This document shows, in pieces, positions 42,018-51,986 of a stretch of DNA of 64,000 nucleotides. The notes below the pieces were generated by a model. It did no database searches and was not told the DNA's origin. It saw only the letters and a program-made list of their open reading frames with translations. The number at the start of each line of letters is the position of its first letter. Positions within the stretch are counted from its first letter, which is position 1. The stretch is from Mesorhizobium loti (lineage in GTDB: Bacteria; Pseudomonadota; Alphaproteobacteria; Rhizobiales; Rhizobiaceae): contig NZ_QGGH01000012.1 of NCBI RefSeq assembly GCF_003148495.1, positions 1 through 64,000 of the forward strand. The letters are read 5' to 3'. The position numbers and the translations under genes are program-made.

Positions 42018-43478
42018 TCAACGCGCCTCAAATGGGTCCTCAACGCACGGCCAGAAGGGGGTCTTGAATTTGGTGTATGGCACCGTTGCATAGTCGAGGG
42101 TCAGAAGACCATCGGTTGCGGGGTATAGGATCTCAGTTGCAATCGGCGCGAATCCCGCCCGGAAATGGTTGGACGATTTCACAATGATTGCACGTTTTCC
42201 CGTGAGTTCGATCCCGAACTGCGTGAAAGCGTCTGGCTGGTATATCTGTTGGCGCGTCTCGGTGAGCACAATATCGATGGCATCGTCTGTACGGACGCAA
42301 ACCGCGTCGCCGATCGAGTCGGTGGTGCCGGCAAAATGCTGCGAGGCATTCTCGATGATGCGCATAACGGTCACATTCAGGTCTAGCGGCTGACCGGACG
42401 CCCTGCAAACCTTGCCGCCGATCCGCAGATCGAGCTTGGCGCCTTCCCCGGCGGCGATGCAAAGGCCGACAGCGCCCTGGTCCCAGATAAAGCCGCAAGC
42501 GGAATTTCCGATTCCCCGCTCCACCAGCGCGCGGAGAATATGCGTTGAATCGCTCGGCGCGCCACCTCCGGAATTGTCGCAAAAATCGGCAATGACGATC
42601 GGCCCCGACTTTGCTGTTGCCACTTTGTCGAGAACGGCGTCGAGGCTCTCCCATGTGCGGGCGGTTTCCCGCCGCATATCCCACAGCCTTTGTCCAAGGT
42701 CGCGCGCAAGCGTTTCGGCAGCAGCCGCATTCCCGTTCGCAATGACGAGAACCTTTGCGCCGCCCTCCGGCACGTCGGCCAATCCGAAATCATGCGCAAA
42801 CGAGACTGAAAGAATATCCCCTCGCCCCTCGCAGTCCATCATGTGCCGGACGAAGCCGGCCATGGGCTCGCGGTCCGTCGGCCACGTTGAAACCATCCGG
42901 CATTCATGGATCGCCGTGACCGGCTTTATTTCTCGGCGAACGGCTGCGTCGCAGAGGGCGAACACTTCCGGGGCCCTCTCCTCGACATCCGTGTGAGGGC
43001 TGAGTTTATAGGTGATAAGAATGTTCGCGGCGGCGACCATTTTGCGGGTTATGCTGCAGTGAGGATCGAGTTCTGCGCCAATAACTACATCGGGACCGAC
43101 AATGGACCTCACCCGTTCAAGCAAGTCACCTTCGCAGTCGTCATAGCCCTCCGCGATCATCGAGCCATGTAGGGACAAAAGTACCATATCCACATCGCCC
43201 GCGCTGCGCAGGTCATTGAGAATCTCGTCCCGAAGCTCCTCATAAATCGCGCGCACCACCGGAGCGCCCGACCCGGCACTCGCACAAAGGCTCTCTATGA
43301 CCTCGTAACCCTTTTGCTCGGCCAGTGTCTTCCAGATGTGCATCGGCGCCGAAGCCCAGCCCGGTGGGTGAGCCGTGGCGTCACCATGAAAGGTTTCCCC
43401 GGCGAAAGACCCGCGCCCAATGGGCACAGGAGAGAAACTGTTGGTCTCGGTATACAGACCACACATGAACATACGCAT
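42018..43478 (-). CDS. M81-family metallopeptidase (MlrC/microcystinase-like)
   Basis: A 486-residue zinc hydrolase of the MlrC group, which in microcystin degraders cleaves linearised peptide products with unusual amino acids. The zinc ligand pattern is present: D138-P-H140 in GAELDPHCS and H162 in LSPHTD, with 24 residues from Asp to the second His as in MlrC; E11 in YTETNSF may be the further acidic ligand. Later motif ADFCDNSGGGAPSD is also typical. No signal peptide, so likely cytoplasmic. GAGGG lies 10 nt before ATG 43478. It sits alone between IS debris; broken peptide-metabolism genes on both sides suggest it was once part of a peptide-degrading cluster. Confidence 0.85.
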   Translation of the reverse strand: MRMFMCGLYTETNSFSPVPIGRGSFAGETFHGDATAHPPGWASAPMHIWKTLAEQKGYEVIESLCASAGSGAPVVRAIYEELRDEILNDLRSAGDVDMVLLSLHGSMIAEGYDDCEGDLLERVRSIVGPDVVIGAELDPHCSITRKMVAAANILITYKLSPHTDVEERAPEVFALCDAAVRREIKPVTAIHECRMVSTWPTDREPMAGFVRHMMDCEGRGDILSVSFAHDFGLADVPEGGAKVLVIANGNAAAAETLARDLGQRLWDMRRETARTWESLDAVLDKVATAKSGPIVIADFCDNSGGGAPSDSTHILRALVERGIGNSACGFIWDQGAVGLCIAAGEGAKLDLRIGGKVCRASGQPLDLNVTVMRIIENASQHFAGTTDSIGDAVCVRTDDAIDIVLTETRQQIYQPDAFTQFGIELTGKRAIIVKSSNHFRAGFAPIATEILYPATDGLLTLDYATVPYTKFKTPFWPCVEDPFEAR

Positions 43479-43818
43479 ATTGGAAAGCCCTCTGCTTAAC
43501 GGTCCCCAATGGTCCCAGCCGAGTGCTCTTCCGTCAAATTCAGTTTGTTCGCTAACAACGCTGATGAGGTTATGAAGTCATGGTTCGATGCATCGCCATG
43601 CTCCAACTGGTTGCCTTGCCCAGGCGTATCGAGCGGCGCTTGAAGCGCAGGCTACCGTGGGCGTACATCGAGATCAGGTGCAGGTTAAGCCGCGTTTCCG
43701 GCTCGAGGTCGATCTCCGAACCTCCGAACGAAACGCAACCTTGCAAGCCGTCGGCGCCGTGAACCGGAACACAGAACCCCGTGACGAGGCCTACGTTGTG
43801 ATTAGGCGTGGAATAAGG
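43479..43818. other. 340-bp region without an identifiable gene
   Basis: A plus-strand frame reads KPRFRLEVDLRTSERNATLQ and may be a fragment of an unidentified gene. No motif, promoter or repeat is convincing. Confidence 0.35.
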
Positions 43819-44156
43819 CCCCGTGATGTGGAGTGCGCCCCGTGGGGCGGACAGATTAGGATTTTGGGATTGACCCAGTCAGCCGGGTTTTCGGAAAGAA
43901 GACCATGGCAAGATATCGTACCCAGAGCATCGAGTTTAAGCGGCAGGTCGCGCAGGAATACCTTGCCGGCGAGACGCTGCACGGACTGTCCAAGCGTCAC
44001 GACATTCAGCGACAGCTGATCCGTGTCTGGGTCCGCAAATATGAGGAAGGCGCGCTCGATGAGGACGCGCAGGCAGCCGACCTGATCCAGGAATATGAGG
44101 CCCGCATCGCAGCACTTGAACGGCTCGTGGGCAAGCAGGCTGTCGGAGACCGGTAA
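43819..44156 (+). pseudogene. Truncated IS3-family element (orfA)
   Basis: The left end starts about TGGAGTGCGCCCCGTGGGGC and the orfA frame begins at ATG 43905 (MARYRTQSIEFKRQVAQEYL). It has the IS3 OrfA helix-turn-helix (HGLSKRHDIQRQLIRVWVRK) and leucine-zipper start (YEARIAALERLVGKQA). The match stops at about 44146, where an ISKra4-type sequence begins; orfB is absent. Confidence 0.78.
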
Positions 44157-44159
44157 CTT

Positions 44160-45600
44160 CTCTGGGGTTAGGCGGCGCGCAGAAGGGGCGGTTTGGGCTT
44201 GAATAATGGAGGCACGTTCGGTTCTGGCTGTCGGAACGGTGCCCGCAGCCGATCGCGAAGCTCACCATTGATCTCCGCCGTCCTGACCTGCATGAGCATG
44301 TGCGCACCGTGGAGAGACCAGCGCATCTGCTGCTTCTTGACCATGCGTTTGCCGACAAGCGAATTCACTGCTGACTCGGCGAGGCTGGTGGCGACACGAA
44401 GCCCAGCTCGGTATCGCTTGCCATAGTTGACGATCGCGCCGCGGTTCGATCTGACATAGGTCAGGAGCTGCGAGCCGAGGCTATGAAGCCGTGCGATCGA
44501 GAACTCGCTGTCTCCTTGCGAATACTCTCCAAGAGTTGCTCCAGGTCGCGGATCGCGCGATCGACGCGCCCATGCCACAGGCGCCACTTCACGGCTCTGA
44601 TGTCCCTGTGGAGGGTTGGAAGGGGCCTGGCACCGTCCGCGCGAGATCGAACCATGTGGTCGGCGATCTGCTGCATTGGTTGGAGCTTCATGGCGATGTG
44701 GAACCAGTCGATGATATGGCTGGTCGGCCTTGGCATGGCGCGGGGCAGGCGCTTCAGGATTTCGGCGCCATCCGAGATCACGGTGACGTCGCCAAAGCCG
44801 CAATATCCTTCTTGCTGAAGCGCGTGGAGCGCTCGATCCCGGATTGCGGTTGGTCGGTGCTGCTGGTCACGAAATAGCGGCCACCGGGTTCGCCCCGACC
44901 GCCGCAACCGCATCTGGCTACAACGAGTTCGAAGTTTCGCGCTGCATTGGGATCGGCGCTGCGCACATGCGCTGTGTCGATGCTGATGATAAACTCTTTG
45001 CGCCGATCGCCGGGAAGCTCCATTTCGAGCTGGCGCCGATCATCAGCTTGCGCCCTTGCGCGCCGTTCTTCCTCTGCAACCTGCTCGCCCAGCCGTTCAC
45101 CGATCCTGATGGTGCGCTTGCGCACGGTCGCATGCGTCTCGGTAGGCTCAATGGGCAGGAATTCGGTGAGCACTCTGGCGGCCTGCCGGTACGGCATCAT
45201 GCTTCCCAGCCGCGCCGTCAGTTCCATCAGCTCGGGCGTCGCCCGATCCGGGCAGATTTCCTTCAGTGGCGCGAAAGCAACGACCATCCCTGGATGGCAA
45301 CCCCACACAGCATCCAGCGGGGATTGCGCACCTCCACCGTGCCGAACACAGTTCGGATCCGGCGCGCCGTATAGTCTTTGACCGGCCGGAACGTGTGGCA
45401 GTCCGGGCAAACCCGCCGAAACAGAGCATAGGCATTCACCTCCTGGTTTACGACCGCGCTCTGCAGCGCCGTCATGATCTTCTTGCCGTCTTCGATCGAC
45501 AGGCCGATTTCGCCGTCGAACAGGCGCTCCCAGCTCTTGTCGACTCGGACCTCCCGACGACAAACGTCGCCGAACTCGCTCGTGATAACCGCGATGCCGC
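44160..45600 (-). pseudogene. ISKra4-family transposase, multiply frameshifted
   Basis: Read on the minus strand, frames join in order: SWERLFDGEIGLSIEDGKKI and VCPDCHTFRPVKDYTARRI (zinc-binding N-terminus), GSMMPYRQAARVLTEFLPIE, RKEFIISIDTAHVRS, VTVISDGAEILKRLPRA, SHIIDWFHIAMKLQPMQQIA, and YGKRYRAGLRVATSLAESAV near the end. At least three frame changes separate them, so the gene is dead. It appears to have inserted into the IS3 orfA on one side and abuts an aminotransferase fragment on the other. Confidence 0.8.
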
Positions 45601-46043
45601 GAGATGATCTTTTTTCTTTTCAGGGCGGCCGAGAATGTCGTTGTAGTACCAGACGAGCTTGATATTGGTTTCATTGGCATCGGACCCGGACAGGCCAAAA
45701 TAAACCCTTTGCCGGTTCCGGGCTGCTCACCAGAAGCCTGGACAGGCCTTCCATTCTTTCACAAGTTCTTCGACCATGTTCTGCCCGAAATCGGCCAAAC
45801 GTGCGACAGGCTCCGTGCCCTGGCTGGCATAGACATGCGCGAAGGGCAGTTCGTACGCCTGCTTCGCAATGGCGTCGGCGATCTCCGTGCATCCATATCC
45901 CCTGTGACGCAGTAACGGCCGCCGAAACCACCGAGGCTCTTTCGACCTTCGGTATCCCAGCTGTAGACACCTTCCTCCAACGGCCTGCTAGGCTTTCGCC
46001 CAAGGCTATGTTTGGCGGCAAGCAGATAGAGACCGCAGGTCAT
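45601..46043 (-). pseudogene. Class III aminotransferase N-terminal fragment
   Basis: Minus-strand frames read GVYSWDTEGRKSLGGFGGRY, then in other frames LPFAHVYASQGTEPVA-like sequence, and GLSGSDANETNIKL through GRPEKKKIIS. This parallels the intact aminotransferase at 58920-60299 (VWDNNGRKS, GLSGSDANETNIKL, GRPEKKKIISR). Several frameshifts are present and the gene is cut where the ISKra4 sequence begins. The fragment overlaps the stop codon of the fused gene at 46040. Confidence 0.72.
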
Positions 46044-48250
46044 ACGATCGAAAGCTCCCTTGCCACCTCAGCAAACGCCTCGACCGCGCGGTCGATGTCG
46101 GCACTGGAGTGCGCCGCCGACATCTGCGTGCGGATGCGGGCCTGGCCCTTCGGCACCACCGGGAAGGAAAAGCCGATGACGTAGATGCCGCGCTTCAGCA
46201 TGCGCGCCGCCATTTCCTGCGCCAGTGTCGCGTCGCCCAGCATCACCGGGATGATCGGATGGTCGGCGCCCGCCAGCGTGAAGCCGAGCTTGCCCATCTG
46301 CGACCGGAACCGCGCCGCATTGGCATTGAGGCGCTCGCGCAAGGCGTCGCCATTGCGGACCAGTTCGAACACCTTGATCGAGGCGCCGGCGATCGCCGGC
46401 ATCAGCGTGTTTGAGAAGAGATAGGGCCGCGAGCGCTGACGCAGCCAGTCGACCACCTGTTTCCTGCCGGACGTGTAGCCGCCGGACGCGCCGCCGAGTG
46501 CCTTGCCCAGCGTGCCGGTGATGATGTCGACCCTGCCCTCGACGCCGCAATGTTCGGCCGAGCCGCGGCCATTTTTGCCCACGAAGCCGACGGCATGGCT
46601 GTCGTCGACCATCACCATGGCATCGTATTTGTCGGCGAGGTCGCAGACACCCCTGAGATTGGCGATGATGCCATCCATGGAAAACACCCCGTCGGTGGCG
46701 ATCAGCCGGAAGCGGCAGTCCTTGGCTTCCTTCAAGCGCGCTTCGAGATCGGCCATGTCGTTGTTGGCGTAGCGGAAGCGTTTGGCCTTCGACAGCCGCA
46801 CACCATCGATGATCGAGGCGTGGTTCAGCGCATCGGAAATGATCGCGTCGTCATCACCGAGCAACGTCTCGAACAGGCCGCCATTGGCGTCGAAGCAGGA
46901 GCCGTAAAGGATGGTGTCTTCCAGGCCGAGGAAGGATGAAATCGTCGCCTCGAGCTGCTTGTGCTCCTCTTGCGTGCCGCAGATGAAGCGTACCGAGGCC
47001 ATGCCGTAGCCATAGCGGTCGAGCGCCCGGCTGGCCGCGGCACGCAGGTCGGCGCTGTCGGCGAGGCCGAGATAGTTGTTGGCGCAGAAATTAAGCACCT
47101 TCTCGCCGCCCACCACGATCTCGGCAGACTGCGTCGAGGCAATCACCCGCTCGGATTTGTAGAGGCCGGCGGACTTTAACCCGGCGAGCTCATTCGAGAG
47201 ATAAGAAATGAAAGCGGAGGTCATTGGCAGACTCACGGCAGCACAGCCCTCGCCGCGCGAGGGAGGAACGCTCGACAAGATATCGCGGTACGATGCGTAA
47301 TTTACGGCGGTCGACCATGCCGGATCGGCATGCTTCTCCCAATACAGGTCTGTCAGCTGGCGAGTCAGGGCACCAACCTTGCCGTCGCCTACAACGGTCT
47401 CGTTAATCTTGGATACTGGCATGATCCCGCCCGCTGTAGACGTAATGAAAACCTCATCGGAGCCCTTAAGCTCGTCGCGATCAATGTCGCCGGCGCTGAC
47501 CGATAGGCTCAGTTCGCCGCATAGATCAAATACGGTCTGGCGGGTAATGCCGGTGAGGACGCCATAAGCCGGTGTCTTCAAGCGGCCGCCCTTCACGGTG
47601 AAAACGTTGAAGCCAGGCCCCTCGGCAATGTTGCCGTTGATGTCGACGATCAATGCAGTTTCGGCACCGTAGTCGTACGCATCGAACAGGCCTTTGATCA
47701 AATCGAGCCAGTGATAGTTCTTGATGGTCGAATCGATCGACTTGGGCGGGATTCGGACGGTGCTGCTGATGGCGACATGCAGGCCGCGCTCTAGTTGCTC
47801 CTTGTTGGCAACCGACCCGAAAGGCACCGCGAACGCGATGAAACGGTTCTCCGCCTCGCGCGGATCGCGGCTGAAGGTGGGCGAGCCACCGCGCGTGCAG
47901 ATCATTTCGACATAGGCGGACTTGTGCCCGGACAACGCCACACAAGTTGACAGGATCTTTTCGATCTCGCAGCGGCTGTAGGGAACTTTCATGCGGAGCT
48001 TTTCCATTCCGCGGCAGAACCGGTCCAGGTGCAGGTCCAGCCTGAAAAACCTGCCGTCCCATACATGAACGGTATCGTAGGTGGCATCGGAATGCAGAAA
48101 GCCCCAGTCAAGAACGGATATCTTGGCTTCGGACATCGGCAGGTACTGACCATCCATGAAGGCTATGCCGTGAGGATAATGCCGTTGATCCCGGTGGCGT
48201 TTTTCTATGGCTGGGAGAGCTGTTGCAGGTTCGGCTGCAGCAAGTGTCAT
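46040..48250 (-). CDS. Fusion of class IV aminotransferase with glycine C-acetyltransferase (KBL)
   Basis: A 736-residue two-enzyme fusion. Residues 1-~330 are a class IV (BcaT/D-amino-acid type) PLP aminotransferase with K177 (STIKNYHW) and the EGPGFN motif at 210-215. Residues 343-736 are a complete 2-amino-3-ketobutyrate CoA ligase: DDSHAVGF at 549-556 and Schiff-base K583 (TGTLGKALGG), matching E. coli K244 once the offset is removed. The ~15-residue linker SSVPPSRGEGCAAVS reads like translated intergenic DNA, and M343 (codon at 47222-47224) is where a native kbl would start. GGAGG lies 8 nt before ATG 48250. Both halves look catalytically intact. Product may couple threonine/glycine and D-amino-acid metabolism. 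Confidence 0.88.
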   Translation of the reverse strand: MTLAAAEPATALPAIEKRHRDQRHYPHGIAFMDGQYLPMSEAKISVLDWGFLHSDATYDTVHVWDGRFFRLDLHLDRFCRGMEKLRMKVPYSRCEIEKILSTCVALSGHKSAYVEMICTRGGSPTFSRDPREAENRFIAFAVPFGSVANKEQLERGLHVAISSTVRIPPKSIDSTIKNYHWLDLIKGLFDAYDYGAETALIVDINGNIAEGPGFNVFTVKGGRLKTPAYGVLTGITRQTVFDLCGELSLSVSAGDIDRDELKGSDEVFITSTAGGIMPVSKINETVVGDGKVGALTRQLTDLYWEKHADPAWSTAVNYASYRDILSSVPPSRGEGCAAVSLPMTSAFISYLSNELAGLKSAGLYKSERVIASTQSAEIVVGGEKVLNFCANNYLGLADSADLRAAASRALDRYGYGMASVRFICGTQEEHKQLEATISSFLGLEDTILYGSCFDANGGLFETLLGDDDAIISDALNHASIIDGVRLSKAKRFRYANNDMADLEARLKEAKDCRFRLIATDGVFSMDGIIANLRGVCDLADKYDAMVMVDDSHAVGFVGKNGRGSAEHCGVEGRVDIITGTLGKALGGASGGYTSGRKQVVDWLRQRSRPYLFSNTLMPAIAGASIKVFELVRNGDALRERLNANAARFRSQMGKLGFTLAGADHPIIPVMLGDATLAQEMAARMLKRGIYVIGFSFPVVPKGQARIRTQMSAAHSSADIDRAVEAFAEVARELSIV

Positions 48251-48641
48251 TCCTGAGTCCTCCAAATCTTGCAATCCAGACGCTCCGCACACCCGGTCAC
48301 GATTTGCCGCCGCGAAACCGCCCCAGCGGCTCCATCTCAGCAGTTGGCGCACCTCGAACCGCCAGCACGCCGCGCCTGCCAGATTTCGTCATCGCGATCG
48401 GTTACCGCCTGGGCGGGTCCATAAGCCCGTTCGTGGGCGGCAGTCGCTCACCCGAAAGCCTAACTAAATCGCAGACTTCGATGCGTCGATAGCGATCAAA
48501 GTGGCTCCCCGGCCGCAATGCACGCTTCAAAAACGGGATGGGAGTGGCGAAACATTCAGTCTTAAAAGAGGCTGCACCAGCACTCGGGGCGGTGGCGTCG
48601 CCTTATCCGGCTGGTGCGGATCCGTAGGATAGTCTACCTGC
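48251..48641. other. 391-bp region without a gene
   Basis: Only short overlapping frames with no recognisable domain. It must contain the promoter of the fused gene on the minus strand and probably the left end of the IS6-type remnant; neither is clear enough to mark. Confidence 0.4.
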
Positions 48642-49344
48642 ATGATTGAAGACTCGCCCGCCCGCTACAAACGTCACCTATTTCCTGCCGAGATCATCGC
48701 GCACGCGGCATGGCTCTACTATCGGTTTCCACTGAGCCTGCGCGACGTCGAAGACCTGCTTGCCGAGCGCGGTATCGTTTCAGACAGTCTGGGAGTGGGC
48801 GGAAAAGTTCGGCCTCAAGTTCGCCATCAACTGCGGCAACGGTCCCGCGGTCACTTTGCCGACAAGTGCACCTCGACGAGATGGTCGTGTCCATCAAGGG
48901 AAAGAAGTTCTGGCTGTGGCGTGCCGTCGATGCCAATAGCTACCTTCTCGACGCTATTCTCCAAAACCGCAGAAACAGGGGGGCCGCTCTTTGGCTGATG
49001 CGCAAGCTTCTAAGCGCCAGGGCGTCCCGCCGCGGGTGATGGTGACCGAAAAGCTGCGCTCGTACTCCACCGCAAGGGCCGAGTTGATGCCGGGCGTCGA
49101 GCACCGTTCGCACAAAGGGCTCAACAATCGCGCCGTGAACTGTCATCTTGCTCTGCGGCGACGAGAGTGGCGCATGATGCGCTTCAAATCGGCACGAAAA
49201 TGCCAACGTTTCGTCTCAACCCACAGTCAGATTGCCAATCTCTTCCACATTCACCGAAACTATCTCACTGTCGCCGATCATCGCCAACTTCGCGCACATG
49301 CTATTGCGAGTTGGCAAAAGATTGCCTTGTCAGCTTCTGCTTGA
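48642..49344 (+). pseudogene. IS6-family transposase, frameshifted
   Basis: Frames join to YKRHLFPAEIIAHAAWLYYR and FPLSLRDVEDLLAERGI, then HLDEMVVSIKGKKFWLWRAV and DANSYLLDAILQNRRN, then ELMPGVEHRSHKGLNNRAVN, the typical IS6/IS26-type DDE transposase. At least two frameshifts break it; the end TVADHRQLRAHAI is preserved. Confidence 0.83.
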
Positions 49345-49789
49345 AGGAAAGTCCATATGCCCTCTTCCCGAGTCGAGCTCCGTCAAGGCGACGCCACCTT
49401 TCAGTATCTCGACGAGACAAACGCATGTGGCCATTCCAGCCCGAGTCGCTGGCGCATGACTTGACCGCGTTGTTTCCAACGCGCGTACCGTTTCCTGACG
49501 AATCGGGCAGGCCGGAATGTTCCAGCATGAAACGCGTCCGGCTTTTGATCGGAATGCTGTCTGGCAAACCGTCGGAATCTGCAGTCCGGATGTTGCCGGT
49601 GCGAAAGTGACCGGTCTCGATTAGCAATCGACAATCGTCGCCTTACGAGGGTCGGCTGAGCATCATGCATACTGCCTAATGCGTGGTCTCAGCCGCAGCC
49701 AAGCTCACGCTCACCAGCTTCTTCCGCTTGACAACCAGGAACGTGCACCTCCGTGCGGCATCCATTTGACGCACAACCCATGCATCTCC
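49345..49789. other. 445-bp region without an identifiable gene
   Basis: A plus-strand frame (RMWPFQPESLAHDLTALFPT) and antisense frames are open but match nothing known. Likely debris between the IS6 remnant and the M20 fragment. Confidence 0.35.
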
Positions 49790-50240
49790 TTACTGCTGGG
49801 TCGTAGGTTTGTAAGGCAGAAGGGTCTCCACGAGCTTAACCCACCAGCCGATACCGTAAGGCAATGCTTCATCATTAAAATCAAATTTCGGATGGTGAAA
49901 ATCCGCGCTCGGTCCATTACCAATGAAGATATAAGCACCGGGCCTCTCCTGAAGCATATAGGAGAAGTCCTCAGCGCCAACTTCTTCTCGAATGTTGTCA
50001 TTCACGGACGCATCACCGACTAGATCGCGTGCTGCCGCGACGGCCAGTTTGGTTTGCTGTGGATAGTTGAAGGTCGCCGGCACTGAGCGCATGTACTTGA
50101 ATTCGATTTCCGCGCCATAGCCTTGAGCAATTCCAGCTGCAATGACAGGTATCTGCTTTTCTGCGAAATCTTGGAGGCTGGCTCCCAACGCTCTGACCGT
50201 GGAAAACCGTGATTTGGGACCAGGTGAATCGGCGCCGCAG
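49790..50240 (-). pseudogene. M20-family amidohydrolase C-terminal fragment
   Basis: The minus-strand frame reads VRALGASLQDFAEKQIPVIA, then GAEDFSYMLQERPGAYIFIG and HHPKFDFNDEALPYGIGWWV, the C-terminal third of M20 amidohydrolases (hippurate/aminoacyl hydrolase type) with the metal-binding Glu in GAEDF and the HHP motif. The N-terminal two thirds are not found in frame; 50241-50496 contains only doubtful traces. Confidence 0.78.
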
Positions 50241-50496
50241 GCCTTATCGCGTTCTAATCTAGACAACGTGACATCGCCCTGTCGTCATCACCGCCAAAGT
50301 GATGCGCGCGGTCTTGTCTCCCAGCGCGACGATTGCGACGTGGATATGGCGTTGAGCGGCGACCCACGCTCCACTTGCCCGACCATAACAGCGGTCATAA
50401 TATCTCGTCGTTCTCCCCAAACCGAATGACGGCTTGGTCGCGGAGGCCGTACATCTCATTACGTGCGAGACGATCGGCGATTTGTACGCTGATGCT

Positions 50497-51936
50497 TCAA
50501 GCTCCAATGAATGCACCCGAACCGCGTCGTTGGTCCAAGTTCGGCTGCAAACGGATCACTCCGACGCCTTTATCGATCTCAATTGCCGTGCCGAGCGACT
50601 TAGAGAGTTCCTGAATTCTCTTTAGAATTGAGTGCCCTTGCGTCGCTGGAGCTATACGCGGAACTCCGCGGTTGGCGAACCTCTCCAAGCGACGGAGCTC
50701 AATCGGGTAGAGCCGTATCTCAGCGATTTGGTTGTCCTCGAAACGGCTCACGCTGATGACGCTCTCATAAAACTCTGCCTCGCGAAGCGGTATAAAGCCT
50801 TCTGCCGACGGATATCCTACCGCCATTTCGTGAGCGCTTACCTCTGCATCGGTAGCAACCCGAGGATCCTTACCGTGTGCGTCGAACATGTCCGCACCCA
50901 CTGGCGATCTTAAGTCCTGATTGAAGAAATTGCCCAATGCATAAAAAATTGGTCTGCCCTTGTAGATTTCGATACCCCTGACGTGATGAGGCCCATGATT
51001 AATATATACATCCGCTCCGGCGTCGATCAGTTCGCGCGCAAATGCTTGTTCGTAGTCAGCCGGTTCTCGGCTGAACTCGCCTGGCTCATGCCCGTGGTTC
51101 GTAGCTATGCAGAAGTCGCCGAATTGCTTACCCTGGCGCACGTTGCGAAGAATATTGTCAACGTCCTGCGCATTCGGTTCAAAGCTGTAGCCCGGCTTTT
51201 CCCCTGCTTTGAATACTACCTCTCCAAATGGCCATTGAATGGCCACACAGGAGGCCTTTTTGGGAGGGGGAGCATACCAGGGAAGGGACTCTCGCACACG
51301 CCTTAGGTTCTCGAGCATCTCTGACGAGACGACGATGCTTTTCGCCAAACGAAGGGGATTAAGGCCTGGTCTGCCGGGGGCCTCGCCCGCAGGATCGCCC
51401 GCACGAGCCATGGGCTCGAACGTAGCCGCAAAGGAAACCAACGCCACTCTACCACGTGGGGTTTCCAGGAAGCGGGCTGCACCGGCCTGCGCTAGATTCT
51501 CCCCGGCGCCTGCATGGACGATCCCGTGGTCATTTAGGGCGCGACTCGTCTCGCGCAAACCTTCAACGCCCCAGTCAAGTGTATGGTTATTCGCGCGGCT
51601 CACGATATTGAAACCCATTGTGCTCAGATCGGGTGCAACTTCTGCAACACTGATCAGGTAGGCTCCGCCATATTCAGCTTGAGGGCACCCCTTGGACTGA
51701 ACATCCAAGATATTAGTCTCCAAATTTCCAAAGACCACGTCGTTGCCATGAAAAATCTTGAGGACCTCATCCAGCCCAGGGTAATAGCCTTTTGTTACAG
51801 GCCGTCCGTAAAGAAGATCGCCGACCGCAGCCATTGTGAAACCATCAGCAACATTTGTTGCAATAGAACCAACCTCGTCAAAACGATCATCGCTGTCAGT
51901 TGGATGAACGTCGTTTTCGCCTAAATCTTTCTGCAT
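50497..51936 (-). CDS. CapA-family protein (calcineurin-like fold)
   Basis: A 479-residue CapA/PgsA-type protein. Motifs: FTMAAVGDLLYGR, VFGNLETNI, SRANNHTLDWG, IATNHGHEPGE, and YINHGPHHVRGIEIYKGRP with FYALGNFFNQ. The His/Asp/Asn set is that of metallophosphatase-like folds; CapA is linked to poly-gamma-glutamate production, but many homologues have other roles. Neither a signal peptide nor a membrane anchor is seen, unlike typical CapA. It starts 50 bp after dppF on the same strand, so it is in the dipeptide transporter operon; a role with gamma-glutamyl or other peptides is inferred. ATG 51936 is chosen over a longer frame overlapping dppF. Confidence 0.8.
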   Translation of the reverse strand: MQKDLGENDVHPTDSDDRFDEVGSIATNVADGFTMAAVGDLLYGRPVTKGYYPGLDEVLKIFHGNDVVFGNLETNILDVQSKGCPQAEYGGAYLISVAEVAPDLSTMGFNIVSRANNHTLDWGVEGLRETSRALNDHGIVHAGAGENLAQAGAARFLETPRGRVALVSFAATFEPMARAGDPAGEAPGRPGLNPLRLAKSIVVSSEMLENLRRVRESLPWYAPPPKKASCVAIQWPFGEVVFKAGEKPGYSFEPNAQDVDNILRNVRQGKQFGDFCIATNHGHEPGEFSREPADYEQAFARELIDAGADVYINHGPHHVRGIEIYKGRPIFYALGNFFNQDLRSPVGADMFDAHGKDPRVATDAEVSAHEMAVGYPSAEGFIPLREAEFYESVISVSRFEDNQIAEIRLYPIELRRLERFANRGVPRIAPATQGHSILKRIQELSKSLGTAIEIDKGVGVIRLQPNLDQRRGSGAFIGA

Positions 51937-51986
51937 ATGGTCTTCCACTTGTATGAGTGGCGAGAATCGCCTTGCCAAAAGTCTTC

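Noticed and set aside
43588..43860. Plus-strand frame downstream of the M81 gene as a functional gene
   Set aside because: No family match, no ribosome site, and it runs into the IS3 left end; likely a fragment of unknown origin.
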